The translations under genes were made by a program, and so were the position numbers. Below the pieces are notes generated by a model, which did not search any database, was not told where the DNA came from, and was given only the letters and a program-made list of their open reading frames with translations. Of a stretch of DNA of 64,000 bases, positions 1 to 8,648 are shown in pieces (the stretch's first letter is position 1; every line of letters begins with the position of its first letter). The DNA comes from Halomonas dongshanensis (GTDB lineage Bacteria > Pseudomonadota > Gammaproteobacteria > Pseudomonadales > Halomonadaceae), in contig NZ_JAJISC010000006.1 of NCBI RefSeq assembly GCF_024790395.1, positions 124,001 to 188,000 on the forward strand. The letters run 5' to 3'.

Positions 1-667
1 TCCAAAAGCGCGCGGCCGTGGCGGGCAGCATCATCAAACCGACCGCCATCAGCGTGCCGAGGGTTTGAAACCCCGCAGTCAGGTTGAGTACCAAAAGCGC
101 TAAAAAGACGCTGTGAACCCAGGCGTTACGGCGGCTTTGCCCGCGTAGAAAGAGCGGATCGAGACACTCCACCACCAGGGCGCGAAAGACCAGGGCCAGC
201 GTGACCACGATCAGCGAGGTGATACCGGCAATCAACAAGAGCGCCGTGGAGTTAATAGCCAGAATCGAGCCGAACAGCACATGGGTGAGATCGACGCTAC
301 TGCCGCCTAGCGAGATCATCATCACCCCTGCGGCGAGCGCGATGATGAAGAAACTGGCCATGGCGGCGTCTTCGCGCTGGCCGCCCATCTTGGATACCGC
401 ACCCGCCAAGAGCGCCACCAGCAAGCCGAACAAGACCCCGCCAATGCTCATCGCCGGTAGCGAGAACCCCGCAAGCAAAAAGCCCAGAGCGACGCCCGGC
501 AGAATGGCGTGGGCCATGGCGTCACCGATCAGACTCATGCCGCGCAGCACCAAAAATACGCCCAGCGGCGGCGCGGCCAACGAAAGCGCCAAGCCACCTA
601 CCGCAGCGCGGCGCATAAAACCGTAGCCAAAGGGGGCCACGAACCAGGCATCAAGCAGTGCCAACAT
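1..667 (-). CDS. znuB: Zinc ABC transporter permease ZnuB-like (partial, C-terminus outside window)
   Basis: Reading leftward from an ATG at 667, the frame is open to the window edge (222 codons visible). The protein is hydrophobic, with successive membrane segments and the 'LRGMSLIGDAMAHAILPG' signature of the ABC-3 permease family (ZnuB, MntB, SitC/D), in which it forms the inner-membrane channel for divalent metal. The start overlaps the end of the upstream ATPase gene by 17 nt, which implies translational coupling. The Zur-box match upstream of the operon points to zinc rather than manganese; that substrate call is inference. No znuA-type binding protein is visible in this operon within the window. 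Confidence 0.85.
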   Translation of the reverse strand, partial: MLALLDAWFVAPFGYGFMRRAAVGGLALSLAAPPLGVFLVLRGMSLIGDAMAHAILPGVALGFLLAGFSLPAMSIGGVLFGLLVALLAGAVSKMGGQREDAAMASFFIIALAAGVMMISLGGSSVDLTHVLFGSILAINSTALLLIAGITSLIVVTLALVFRALVVECLDPLFLRGQSRRNAWVHSVFLALLVLNLTAGFQTLGTLMAVGLMMLPATAARFW

Positions 668-1388
668 GACGGCCTCCTGCGGTATCGAACGACATGAGGT
701 TGGCCGAGGCCATCGGCTGCTGTAGGGCGCTGGGCGCCAGCCACTGGCCGTGGCCTGCGTTCAACATCAGTACCTCATCGGCCAGGCGGCGCAGGTGGTC
801 CATGTCGTGGAGAACGATCAAGATGGTCATGCCATCGTCCGCCATCTGACGCAGAATGCGCACCAGGATATCGATGGTGTCGCGATCGACGTTGGCAAAC
901 GGCTCATCGAGAAGAAGAAGCTCGGCTTCTTGCATCAGGGTGCGGCCGATGAGCGCGCGCTGGCGCTGGCCACCCGAGAGCTCGCCCAGCTGGCGGTGCG
1001 CCAAGTGCGAAATGCCTAAGCGCGCCATGATGTCGCGGCCCTTGCGATAGTGCGCTTCGCAGTAGCCTTTGAAAGCGCCGTGGCTCGGCCAGGTGCCCGT
1101 CATCACCAGCTCTTCCACGCTCATGGGAAAGCTCAAATCGAGCGCTAGCTGCTGGGGCAGCCAGGCGCGTCGCTCGCGAGCGATGCTACACTCGACCTTG
1201 CCCGATACCGGGCGCAGCTCGCCCATGATGGCTTGAATCAAAGTGCTTTTACCGGCGCCGTTAGGGCCGATCAGTGCGGTGATGGCGCCAGGGCGAACGT
1301 CGCCTTCGATATGCTCAAGCACCATGCGATGGCCTTGGGCCAAATGCAGGTCGCGCAGCCTTAGGCGAGAGTGGGCGTGCGTGCTCAT
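651..1388 (-). CDS. znuC: Zinc ABC transporter ATP-binding protein ZnuC-like
   Basis: This 245-residue ABC ATPase would energise zinc import through the neighbouring permease. Walker A 'GPNGAGKST' is at residues 41-49, the signature 'LSGGQRQ' is near 135, and Walker B 'LLLLDEP' follows near 157. I place the start at ATG 1388 (protein begins MSTHAHS) rather than at the upstream in-frame ATG at 1424. At 1388 the ATG overlaps the stop of the small upstream gene as ATGA, a classic coupled junction. The His residues near the N-terminus (STHAHS) may be incidental. A second metal ATPase, at 14570-15517, belongs to a different operon. Confidence 0.87.
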   Translation of the reverse strand: MSTHAHSRLRLRDLHLAQGHRMVLEHIEGDVRPGAITALIGPNGAGKSTLIQAIMGELRPVSGKVECSIARERRAWLPQQLALDLSFPMSVEELVMTGTWPSHGAFKGYCEAHYRKGRDIMARLGISHLAHRQLGELSGGQRQRALIGRTLMQEAELLLLDEPFANVDRDTIDILVRILRQMADDGMTILIVLHDMDHLRRLADEVLMLNAGHGQWLAPSALQQPMASANLMSFDTAGGRHVGTA

Positions 1389-1534
1389 CGCGGCCACCCG
1401 CCGGCCCAGTAGACCAGTAGCCAAAGCGCCAAAAGGGGAACCGCCACGAACAGCAAGCGTTTCGTGGCGGAGAGTGACATCAGCGAAAAGTGGCAGGGCC
1501 CTTCGCGATTATGACGATGCGTACGGTGACCCAA
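1385..1534 (-). CDS. Small His-rich single-pass membrane peptide at the head of the zinc operon
   Basis: A 49-residue reading frame lies between the Zur box and znuC and ends in an ATGA overlap with znuC. The best start is TTG at 1534, preceded by GGAGAG four bases upstream. A longer frame from ATG 1573 would start inside the Zur box, and an ATG at 1480 would give only 31 residues without a clear ribosome site. From 1534 the protein begins with a His/Cys-containing stretch (GHRTHRHNREGPCH) and continues into one hydrophobic segment (LLFVAVPLLALWLLVYWAG). I do not recognise the family. Position and residues suggest a zinc-related membrane peptide; that is inference. Confidence 0.45.
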   Translation of the reverse strand: MGHRTHRHNREGPCHFSLMSLSATKRLLFVAVPLLALWLLVYWAGGWPR

Positions 1535-1557
1535 GGTTCTCTCCGGTGGATCCAATA

Positions 1558-1572
1558 AGTTATAACATAACA
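1558..1572. promoter_or_regulatory. Zur-box-like operator for the zinc operon
   Basis: The sequence AGTTATAACATAACA contains the arms GTTAT and ATAAC. It matches the core of the gammaproteobacterial Zur box as I remember it (TGTTATANTATAACA) at all but two specified positions. It lies just upstream of the small peptide, znuC and znuB on the minus strand, where a zinc repressor would cover the promoter. Confidence 0.6.
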
Positions 1573-1671
1573 TTTGGCGGGGCCAAAAAATTGCCCCGCA
1601 TTTTACGCCCTAATCGTCTAGCGAACAAAGCGATCATCAAGAGTGATGGGTTTGGCGGCCTCTCATATCGA

Positions 1672-2322
1672 TCAAAAGCGCCAAGCCGCGCCTAGCTGCT
1701 GCGGCGATACCAAAAAGGCGTATTCGCCTTCGAGCGACACCGGGCCGATTGAGACGCGCGCAGGCTGGAAGCGGTTGATGGCGCGGGTGGCCTGATGCGG
1801 CTGAGTCCAAATTTGCAGCTCGTTGACCAGCATGCCGGTCGCGAAGTTGAGCGCGGCATCGTCTCCACGACCGTCGGCAGCGATGACGGCCCCCGCCACG
1901 CCATTGACCACCAGCGAGCCAAGCCGAGCATCGAACCCGCGCCGCCGACGCTCGGCCTGGGCAAGTTCAAGCCCAAGCGCCTGCACGCCACTTAGCTCTC
2001 CTTCGGCCCGCAAACGGCGATACTCCGTCAGCGCCGCTGGATGGGGCTGGCGATCCATTAGCATTCCCCCTAATGCCAATGCCGATTTCACTACGCCAAC
2101 CCGGGCATCGAAGCGGTCGTCCCGGTCGCTCGCCTCACTCGACTGATAGGCGTTGTAGGCCAGGCTGCCGACGTAAATCGTCGTCCACCCTGCCTGCCAA
2201 ACATTCGCCTGACGCGCACCGTTTTCGAACGCATCGTCATAATCTGCCCAGTCAGGCGTTTGTGCCTGCACAGAGGTGGTAATCCCCAGCAATATGACGC
2301 ACAGCAAGTTAGCTAAACGCAT
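1672..2322 (-). CDS. Exported protein of unknown function
   Basis: This 216-residue protein starts with a clear signal peptide (MRLANLLCVILLGITTSVQA, cleavage expected after AQA or nearby). The mature part has Gly/Ala-rich hydrophobic helices around residues 45-90 and 135-170 and an Arg-rich amphipathic stretch near 110-130. I recognise no family motif. It is probably periplasmic or outer-membrane associated. It is transcribed divergently from the cas operon, with about 200 bp between them, and stops 100 bp before the zinc operon's control region. Confidence 0.6.
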   Translation of the reverse strand: MRLANLLCVILLGITTSVQAQTPDWADYDDAFENGARQANVWQAGWTTIYVGSLAYNAYQSSEASDRDDRFDARVGVVKSALALGGMLMDRQPHPAALTEYRRLRAEGELSGVQALGLELAQAERRRRGFDARLGSLVVNGVAGAVIAADGRGDDAALNFATGMLVNELQIWTQPHQATRAINRFQPARVSIGPVSLEGEYAFLVSPQQLGAAWRF

Positions 2323-2466
2323 GGTCTTATAACCTTTGAATCGACAATTAATAGCGCAAAGCCTAGCACGAGAGATGAAGGTTAAAGCGCGCCTTTATTA
2401 ACGTAATAAAATGTAACCAAACGGATAGAGTTTGTCGCTTAAGCGTGGTTAGATGAAACGAAAAGC

Positions 2467-2498
2467 CTAAGAAGTATTAAAAAACTAAGCAGTATTAA
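2467..2498 (+). repeat. Tandem 14-bp repeat in the cas operon upstream region
   Basis: CTAAGAAGTATTAA at 2467-2480 recurs as CTAAGCAGTATTAA at 2485-2498, differing at one position with an 18-bp pitch. The pair ends 27 bp before the cas1-remnant start codon. Each copy contains TATTAA, so one could serve as a -10 element and the pair could be an operator. A perfect palindrome CGCTTAAGCG lies farther upstream at 2436-2445. The 2323-2525 stretch holds no gene. Confidence 0.5.
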
Positions 2499-2525
2499 CA
2501 GTAGGGGAGTGTCAGGGAAACCGCC

Positions 2526-2870
2526 ATGGATGATCTTGCCGCCAGCGATTTAAAAACGATTCTGCACTCCAAGCGCGCGAACCTTTACTACCTTCAGCAC
2601 TGCCGAGTGCTGGTCAACGGCGGGCGCGTCGAGTACGTAACCGATGAGGGTAAGCGCTCGAAGTACTGGAATATCCCCATCGCCAACACCACCTCGCTCA
2701 AGGATGCCGTGATCCTGCCGCAAGCGTTCATATCTGCCAGCCGCGGTGACGAGGAGCAGGAGTTCCGCCAGAGCTGCATCGAACGGCTGAGCCAGGTCGA
2801 GGCGCTCGATACCATGATCGACACGCTAAAAACGGTGGCCGAACGCCTGAGCGCCGAGGCGAACCGGTGA
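2526..2870 (+). CDS. cas1: Internally deleted type I-F Cas1 remnant (catalytic core missing, frame kept)
   Basis: This 114-residue product joins two pieces of type I-F Cas1. Residues 1-58 carry the conserved N-terminus (SDLKTILHSKRANLYYLQHC, then WNIPIANTTSL). From residue 59 it continues directly with the C-terminal part (KDAVILPQAFISASRGDEEQ). Family members are about 325 residues, so roughly 210 internal residues are gone. By recollection of Pseudomonas Cas1, the metal ligands E190, H254 and D268 all fall in the missing part. The junction lies near 2694-2702. The frame is intact, AGGGA precedes the ATG, and the stop overlaps the cas2-3 GTG start (GTGA), so coupling to cas2-3 survives. Integrase activity should be lost. 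Whether the stub folds or binds Cas2-3 is unknown. Confidence 0.85.
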   Translation: MDDLAASDLKTILHSKRANLYYLQHCRVLVNGGRVEYVTDEGKRSKYWNIPIANTTSLKDAVILPQAFISASRGDEEQEFRQSCIERLSQVEALDTMIDTLKTVAERLSAEANR

Positions 2871-5800
2871 ACGTGCTGCTCGTCTCTCAGTGCCACAAGA
2901 ACGCGCTGAAAGAGACGCGGCGCATTCTCGACCAGTTCGCCGAGCGGCGCGGTGATCGTACCTGGCAGACCGCGATCACCCAGGCCGGGCTCGATACCTT
3001 GAGAACGCTTCTGCGCCAGAAAGCGCGCAAGAACAGCGCCATCGCCTGCCACTGGATTCGCGGCCACGACCACAGCGAGCTTTTATGGGTCGTCGGCGAC
3101 GCTTCGCAGTTCAATGCCCGGGGCGCCACGCCCACCAACACCACAAAGCGCAATATATTGCGCCGCGAGGATGAGAACGACTGGCACTCGCTCAGGCTGA
3201 TTCATATGCTCGCCTCCATGGCCGCGCTCTTTCACGATCTCGGCAAGGCCTCCGATGCCTTCCAGCGGCGGTTGCAGGGCAAGCTCGAAGGGCGTAATCG
3301 CTATCGTCATGAGTGGGTATCGCTACGTCTGCTCGAAGCCTTCGTGGGTGACGACGATGACGCCGGGTGGCTGGCAAGGCTTCAAGCACCGAGTGAGCAG
3401 AATGACGCGCGCTGGCTGGATCGTCTTCAACGCGATGGTCTGGATACATTGGCCAGACCAGCGCCTTTTCCACACCTTCCGCCATTAGCGGCTGCCATCG
3501 GCTGGCTGATCGTCAGCCATCACCGGCTGCCAGCCAACCCTGCCGAATACGACGATGGCCGCCAAAAGTGGGTAGGTGCCCGCGCCACGCTCAATGCCGA
3601 TACCGTGCCAGCACTTCCCAGCGCGATCACCGCACGCTGGAACGAGATCGTCCAGCCCCCCAGCGCTGAGGAAGACACACCTTACTGGCGCTTTACCCAG
3701 GGCTTGCCGGTGACGCACGATGCCTGGCGCACGCGGGCCGCACGGCTGGCGCGCCAGCTGGCCGAGCTGCGCTACCCCGTTTCGCCGATCGAGTCGCCCT
3801 ACGTCATGCATCTGGCAAGGCTTTCGTTGATGCTGGCCGATCACCACTATTCGAGCCTTGTGGAGGAAGGTCGGCTCAAGGGCGAGTGGCCGGGGAGTGA
3901 CGGTAAGATGCACCTCTACGCCAACACCATGTTTCATCACGGCAAGCGCCTGCTTTGCCAGCCGCTGATCGAGCATTTGCTGGGCGTGGTGCGCGCCACT
4001 GGCGAGATCACCCACCACCTACCGAGTTTGACCACCGCGCTACCGCGCATTGCTCGCCACAAGGGCTTCAAGGCGCGCAGCAAAAACGCGCGCTTTCGCT
4101 GGCAGGACAAGGCGTATGACCTGGCCGTCGGGCTGCGCGACAAGAGCGCAGAGCAGGGCTTTTTCGGCATCAATATGGCCTCGACCGGCTGTGGCAAGAC
4201 CATCGCCAATGGCCGCATCCTCTACGGTCTGGCCGCCCCTGACGCTGGCGCGCGGTTCTCCATTGCGCTGGGCCTGCGCACGCTCACCCTGCAGACTGGC
4301 CAGGCCTACCGTGAACGGCTAGGGCTTGGCAGCGACGAACTGGCGATTCGCGTTGGCGGCAGTGCCAGCCGGGCGCTGTTCGAACATCAGCAGAAAGAGA
4401 GCGAGGACGAACGCGGCGGCTCGGCATCGCGCGGCGAGCTACTCGACGAGCAGAGCCATGTCGTCTTCGAAGGCGATCTCGATAGCCACCCGGTGCTGAG
4501 CAAGGTCGTCAGTGACCCGCACGCCCGCGCGCTAATCGGCGCGCCGGTGCTGGTCTGCACCATCGATCACCTGGTGCCCGCCACCGAAAGCCTGCGCGGG
4601 GGCCATCAAATTGCGCCGATGCTGCGGCTGATGAGCGGCGATCTGGTGCTCGACGAGCCGGATGATTTCGACATCAAGGACTTGCCCGCGCTGTCACGGC
4701 TCGTGTACTGGACGGGGCTGCTCGGCTCTCGCGTGCTGCTCTCATCGGCTACGCTGCCACCCGCCATTGTGCGAGGGCTCTATGATGCCTACCGTGAAGG
4801 GCGCGCCGAGTACCAGCGCCATCGCGGTAAGCCCGGTGCCCCCGTCGAGCCCATCTGCGCCTGGTTTGACGAAAACGGCTGTGCGCAGCAGGGCTGCGCC
4901 AATGGCGAAAGCTTCGATGCCGCGCATCGCGCCTTCGCTGAAAAGCGCGCCGCGCGGTTAGCGCAGGTCGAACCGCGCCGTCGAGCGCGCATCGCACCGG
5001 TCGTTGCCGAAAGTGCGCACCCTGAAAGTGTTCAAGCAGCAATGGCCAGCGTCATGCTGGCAGAGTCATTGGCGCTACACGAGCATCACCACACGCTCGA
5101 CCAGACAAGCGGGCAGCGTGTGAGCTTCGGGCTGATCCGCATGGCCAACATCGAGCCGCTGATCGAGGTCGCCCTCGCGCTCTATCGCGCCGAACTGCCT
5201 GCAGGAAAACGCATTCACCTTTGCGTTTATCACTCGCAGTTTCCGCTGCTGCTGCGCTCGCGCATCGAAGCGCGGCTCGATCAAACGCTCAACCGCAGCG
5301 ATGACATGGCGGTGTTCGCGCTGCCCGATATTCGCGCGCGGCTGGACGCCGATCCCGCGTCGGAGCACCTCTTCATCGTGCTCGGCTCCCCGGTCACCGA
5401 GGTCGGGCGCGACCACGATTACGACTGGGCCGTGGTCGAACCCTCCTCCATGCGCTCGATCATCCAGCTCGCCGGACGCGTGCGCCGCCACCGTTCTCGC
5501 CCGGTCGACGTGCCCAACATCGTGCTACTAGATGCCAACGTCAAAGCCTTGGAAAAAAGACAGGCTGCGTTTTGTCGCCCCGGTTTCGAGACCGAGGAAA
5601 AATGGCCGCTATCAACGCACCGGCTCACCGATCTGCTGCGCAGTGTCGAGCTCGACCCCATCGACTCACGACCGCGACTGATGCCTGCCGAGACGCTTGA
5701 GCCCACCGGCAAGCTGGTCGACTTAGAGCACGCTCAGCTGGCCGCGTTGATGGTCGAAGGGGCTGAGCCGGTAAATTCGCCCCGACGGCGTAAACGTCGA

Positions 5801-6229
5801 GGCGAGAAGCCGCAGCCCAATTTGGGCGCCTACCTGTTCTATCGCCCGACCACACTGACACTTAGCGCCATTGCCCAACAGCACGCGCCGTTTCGGGAAG
5901 ATAACGCGACAGAGAGCGAGTTCGTGCTGATGGTGGACGAAGCGGAGGAGGATTACCGGTTCTACCGCGTGGAAGGCAGCGGTAGGGACGAGCAGTTGTT
6001 GGCGGTTGAGCGCGAGCTGGACCGGCTACCGGATGCGCTGCTCGATAACCCGCGCGTCACGCACTGGAACGAACCCGACTACATTGTCGCACTCAGCGAG
6101 CAGGCCGAGGCGATGGACATGAGTCTGGAGCGCTGCGCCCGCCGCTTCGGCCACATCCGACTCAAGACCGACTACGCCCCGTACGGCTGGCATTTCCATC
6201 CAACGCTGGGATTTGTAAGAAAAAAGTAA
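2867..6229 (+). CDS. cas2-3: Type I-F Cas2-Cas3 fusion nuclease-helicase
   Basis: At 1120 residues this has the normal length of the I-F fusion. The first ~95 residues are the Cas2-like part. The HD nuclease follows with FHDLGK (H123, D124). The superfamily 2 helicase shows Walker A STGCGKT (439-445), a DEPDD motif II (596-600), SSATLPP motif III (626-632) and QLAGRVRRH motif VI (867-875). All are intact, so target DNA unwinding and degradation on recruitment by Cascade is expected. The start is GTG at 2867, overlapping the cas1-remnant stop. In I-F systems Cas1 and Cas2-3 form the adaptation complex; here the Cas1 partner is truncated. A 34-bp gap with its own ribosome site leads to csy1. 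Confidence 0.95.
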   Translation: MNVLLVSQCHKNALKETRRILDQFAERRGDRTWQTAITQAGLDTLRTLLRQKARKNSAIACHWIRGHDHSELLWVVGDASQFNARGATPTNTTKRNILRREDENDWHSLRLIHMLASMAALFHDLGKASDAFQRRLQGKLEGRNRYRHEWVSLRLLEAFVGDDDDAGWLARLQAPSEQNDARWLDRLQRDGLDTLARPAPFPHLPPLAAAIGWLIVSHHRLPANPAEYDDGRQKWVGARATLNADTVPALPSAITARWNEIVQPPSAEEDTPYWRFTQGLPVTHDAWRTRAARLARQLAELRYPVSPIESPYVMHLARLSLMLADHHYSSLVEEGRLKGEWPGSDGKMHLYANTMFHHGKRLLCQPLIEHLLGVVRATGEITHHLPSLTTALPRIARHKGFKARSKNARFRWQDKAYDLAVGLRDKSAEQGFFGINMASTGCGKTIANGRILYGLAAPDAGARFSIALGLRTLTLQTGQAYRERLGLGSDELAIRVGGSASRALFEHQQKESEDERGGSASRGELLDEQSHVVFEGDLDSHPVLSKVVSDPHARALIGAPVLVCTIDHLVPATESLRGGHQIAPMLRLMSGDLVLDEPDDFDIKDLPALSRLVYWTGLLGSRVLLSSATLPPAIVRGLYDAYREGRAEYQRHRGKPGAPVEPICAWFDENGCAQQGCANGESFDAAHRAFAEKRAARLAQVEPRRRARIAPVVAESAHPESVQAAMASVMLAESLALHEHHHTLDQTSGQRVSFGLIRMANIEPLIEVALALYRAELPAGKRIHLCVYHSQFPLLLRSRIEARLDQTLNRSDDMAVFALPDIRARLDADPASEHLFIVLGSPVTEVGRDHDYDWAVVEPSSMRSIIQLAGRVRRHRSRPVDVPNIVLLDANVKALEKRQAAFCRPGFETEEKWPLSTHRLTDLLRSVELDPIDSRPRLMPAETLEPTGKLVDLEHAQLAALMVEGAEPVNSPRRRKRRGEKPQPNLGAYLFYRPTTLTLSAIAQQHAPFREDNATESEFVLMVDEAEEDYRFYRVEGSGRDEQLLAVERELDRLPDALLDNPRVTHWNEPDYIVALSEQAEAMDMSLERCARRFGHIRLKTDYAPYGWHFHPTLGFVRKK

Positions 6230-6263
6230 CCTTAAGCGATACAGGGAGTTAAAGGGGAGCGCT

Positions 6264-7655
6264 ATGAACGAGCCACCGCATCAGCCGCTATCACTTAGGG
6301 CTGTGATTCACGAATTCATCCACAACCGCTTTGCCACTAAAACAGAAAAGCTAGCGCCGGATGACCCTGCCTACCTCAAGTTGCAGGAGCAGTTCGACCC
6401 GCAAGCGTGGCTCGCCGATGCCGCGCGGCGGGTCAGTCAGCTTCAGGTCGTTACTCACTCACTCAAGGGCGTTCACCCGGATGCCAAGGGTACCAACCTT
6501 TATATCGAACCCGGGCAGTTTGATCGCCCCGGTTTGGTTGGCAGCCACTGTCTGCCGCAGGACTTTCAGGGCGATGTGGTCGGCAACGCCGCCGCGCTCG
6601 ATGTCTACAAGTTCTTAAAGCTCCAATGGCAGGGGCGCTCACTGCTGGAGCTTTCGCTCGACGGTGATGAGGCGCTGATCGACGCGTTGAGTGAGGATCG
6701 CGACCAGGCGCAGGCATGGGTTAGCGCCTTTGCGCAGATCGTCGAGCCGAAAGGCGCTCCCAGCTCCCACGCGCGCGGCAAGCAGGTGTACTGGCTAGTA
6801 GGTGACGAACCGACCGACAATGGCAGCTATCACCTGCTGGCGCCGCTTTATGCCACCGCTCTGATTCATCCGTTCCACGCCCGGCTCAGCGAGGCGCGTT
6901 TTGGCGAGCACGCCAAAGCGGGGCGCAAGGCGCGACGCGATACGATCATGTTCGACGGCGAGTACAGCGACTACCCCAACCTCGCCGTGCAGAAACTCGG
7001 TGGCACCAAGCCGCAAAATATCTCGCAGCTCAACAGCGAGCGGGGCGGGCAGAATTACCTACTCGCGTCGCTTCCGCCCCACTGGGTTTCTCGCGACGTT
7101 ACCCCACCGCTTCGCACCGAGTCGGTACTGCCTCGCTTTGGCCGGCGCGCGCCGGTTCGCCAACTCGTCAACGACCTGGTCGGCTGGGTAAAGCAGAACA
7201 TGAAAGAGGACGAGCGCCGCGCTCTATCAGGCAAGGCACCGCGAAAAACCTATCAGGATAGGGATTTGCACGATGATTTGACCGCCATGCTGGCCGACGA
7301 GCTTTTGATGTTCACCTTCGAGCTTCACCGTTTGCCCTCGGGCTGGTCGGCAGACAGCGAATGCAGGCTGGTGGCTTCTGAGCGCTACTGGCTCGATCCC
7401 GGACGCAGTGAGCTAGACGCTGATTTTGCCAGCGCGAGGCAACGTTCTGACTGGCACGAGGAGGTTTCCGAGCGCTTTTCAGGCTGGCTCAAGCATACGC
7501 TCACCAAACGCTTGAAGATCAGTCTGGGTGATCCAGAGCATGAGTTCTGGACGAGTAAGATCGAGCAGGTACTAGAAGACTTCCGTCGACAGATGGAGGG
7601 CCTGCAAGACGCTCTACGCGAAGAGGATGAGCGCCTGGAAGGAGAGCTCGCATGA
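6264..7655 (+). CDS. csy1: Type I-F Cascade large subunit Csy1 (Cas8f)
   Basis: This 463-residue protein sits directly after cas2-3, in the canonical I-F order, behind an AAAGGGGAG ribosome site. In the family Csy1 caps the 5' handle end of the crRNA complex with Csy2 and helps recognise the GG/CC PAM. Recognisable family stretches include the GVHPDAKGTNLYIEP region (about 70-85) and the QNISQLNSERGGQNYLLAS block (about 250-270). It is slightly longer than the Pseudomonas protein of about 434 residues. The stop overlaps the csy2 ATG (ATGA). Confidence 0.93.
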   Translation: MNEPPHQPLSLRAVIHEFIHNRFATKTEKLAPDDPAYLKLQEQFDPQAWLADAARRVSQLQVVTHSLKGVHPDAKGTNLYIEPGQFDRPGLVGSHCLPQDFQGDVVGNAAALDVYKFLKLQWQGRSLLELSLDGDEALIDALSEDRDQAQAWVSAFAQIVEPKGAPSSHARGKQVYWLVGDEPTDNGSYHLLAPLYATALIHPFHARLSEARFGEHAKAGRKARRDTIMFDGEYSDYPNLAVQKLGGTKPQNISQLNSERGGQNYLLASLPPHWVSRDVTPPLRTESVLPRFGRRAPVRQLVNDLVGWVKQNMKEDERRALSGKAPRKTYQDRDLHDDLTAMLADELLMFTFELHRLPSGWSADSECRLVASERYWLDPGRSELDADFASARQRSDWHEEVSERFSGWLKHTLTKRLKISLGDPEHEFWTSKIEQVLEDFRRQMEGLQDALREEDERLEGELA

Positions 7656-8632
7656 TGAATCATCTCCTGTTGTTTCCTCGATTACGCATCCAGAATGCCA
7701 ACGCTATTTCCAGCCCGATGACGTGGGGATTTCCTGCCATGAGCGCCTTTATAGGCGTGCAGCAGGTACTGGAACGCAACCTCCCCGATGACATCAAGCT
7801 GGTGTTCAATGAAATTGGCGTGGTGTGTCACTACATCGAGCCTCAAGTGACCGAAGGCGGTTTCATCAAGGCGTTTCATCTCACGCGTAACCCGGTCGGA
7901 AAGGATGGTAGCACCGCCGCCATCGTCGAGGAGGGCCGTGTGCACCTTGAGGTCAGCCTGCTGATCGGTGTCGAGTCAATGGGTGAGGAGCTTGGCAATC
8001 CCGAGCGCCGAAGTGAGATCGCGAATCGACTTTTCGAGCAAGTAAAGGGCATGCGTATCGCAGGCGGCAGTGTCATGCCACCCTTGGACGGTCAAGCGCG
8101 TTATCGCCCTACGTTGATCAGCTTCGACGCGAACGAAGAGAAGCGCGCCAAGCAGTGGCAACGCCTGAAGCGCCGCCTGCTCCCCGGCTTCGCACTAGTG
8201 CTGCGTGATGACCTGCTCGCCGCGCATACCGCTACGTTGCAATCACAAAATGAGCAGGCCACGCCGTTGGACGCCTGGCTCGATCTCTCCCGGCTTAACC
8301 ATACCTGCCATATCGAGCAGGTGAAGGATGAAAAGGGAGGTGTAACGAAAGAGACCGCGCGCTGGGCGCTTCGCCGCCCATATAAGGGCTGGCTGGTGCC
8401 GATTCCGATCGGCTATGGCGCCATTTCGGATCTCTACCAGCCAGGCGAGGTCGCCAACGCCCGCGATCCTGAAGTGCCTTTTCAGTTCGCAGAAAGTCTT
8501 TATTCCATTGGCGAGTGGGTGAGCCCGCATCGCTTCCAAACGCCAGACGATCTGATGTGGTTCGTGGAAAACGATTTGGATCGCGGGATTTATCGCCTTC
8601 AAAACCATTACGCCAAGACGTCACAAGATTAA
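7652..8632 (+). CDS. csy2: Type I-F Cascade subunit Csy2 (Cas5f)
   Basis: The product is 326 residues, essentially the family length. It begins [20 protein letters not shown] and contains a Gly-containing RAMP-like core with [10 protein letters not shown] and conserved Trp/Pro segments toward the C-terminus. Csy2 pairs with Csy1 at the 5' handle of the crRNA. The ATG at 7652 overlaps the csy1 stop; a second ATG immediately follows, so the true start could be one codon later. Csy3 begins 16 bp downstream behind AAAGGGGAAAC. Confidence 0.93.
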   Translation: MMNHLLLFPRLRIQNANAISSPMTWGFPAMSAFIGVQQVLERNLPDDIKLVFNEIGVVCHYIEPQVTEGGFIKAFHLTRNPVGKDGSTAAIVEEGRVHLEVSLLIGVESMGEELGNPERRSEIANRLFEQVKGMRIAGGSVMPPLDGQARYRPTLISFDANEEKRAKQWQRLKRRLLPGFALVLRDDLLAAHTATLQSQNEQATPLDAWLDLSRLNHTCHIEQVKDEKGGVTKETARWALRRPYKGWLVPIPIGYGAISDLYQPGEVANARDPEVPFQFAESLYSIGEWVSPHRFQTPDDLMWFVENDLDRGIYRLQNHYAKTSQD

Positions 8633-8648
8633 CCAAAGGGGAAACAAC

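Noticed and set aside
201..626. 141-codon plus-strand frame at the left edge
   Set aside because: It is the antisense of the ZnuB-like permease, whose minus-strand protein has clear family motifs.
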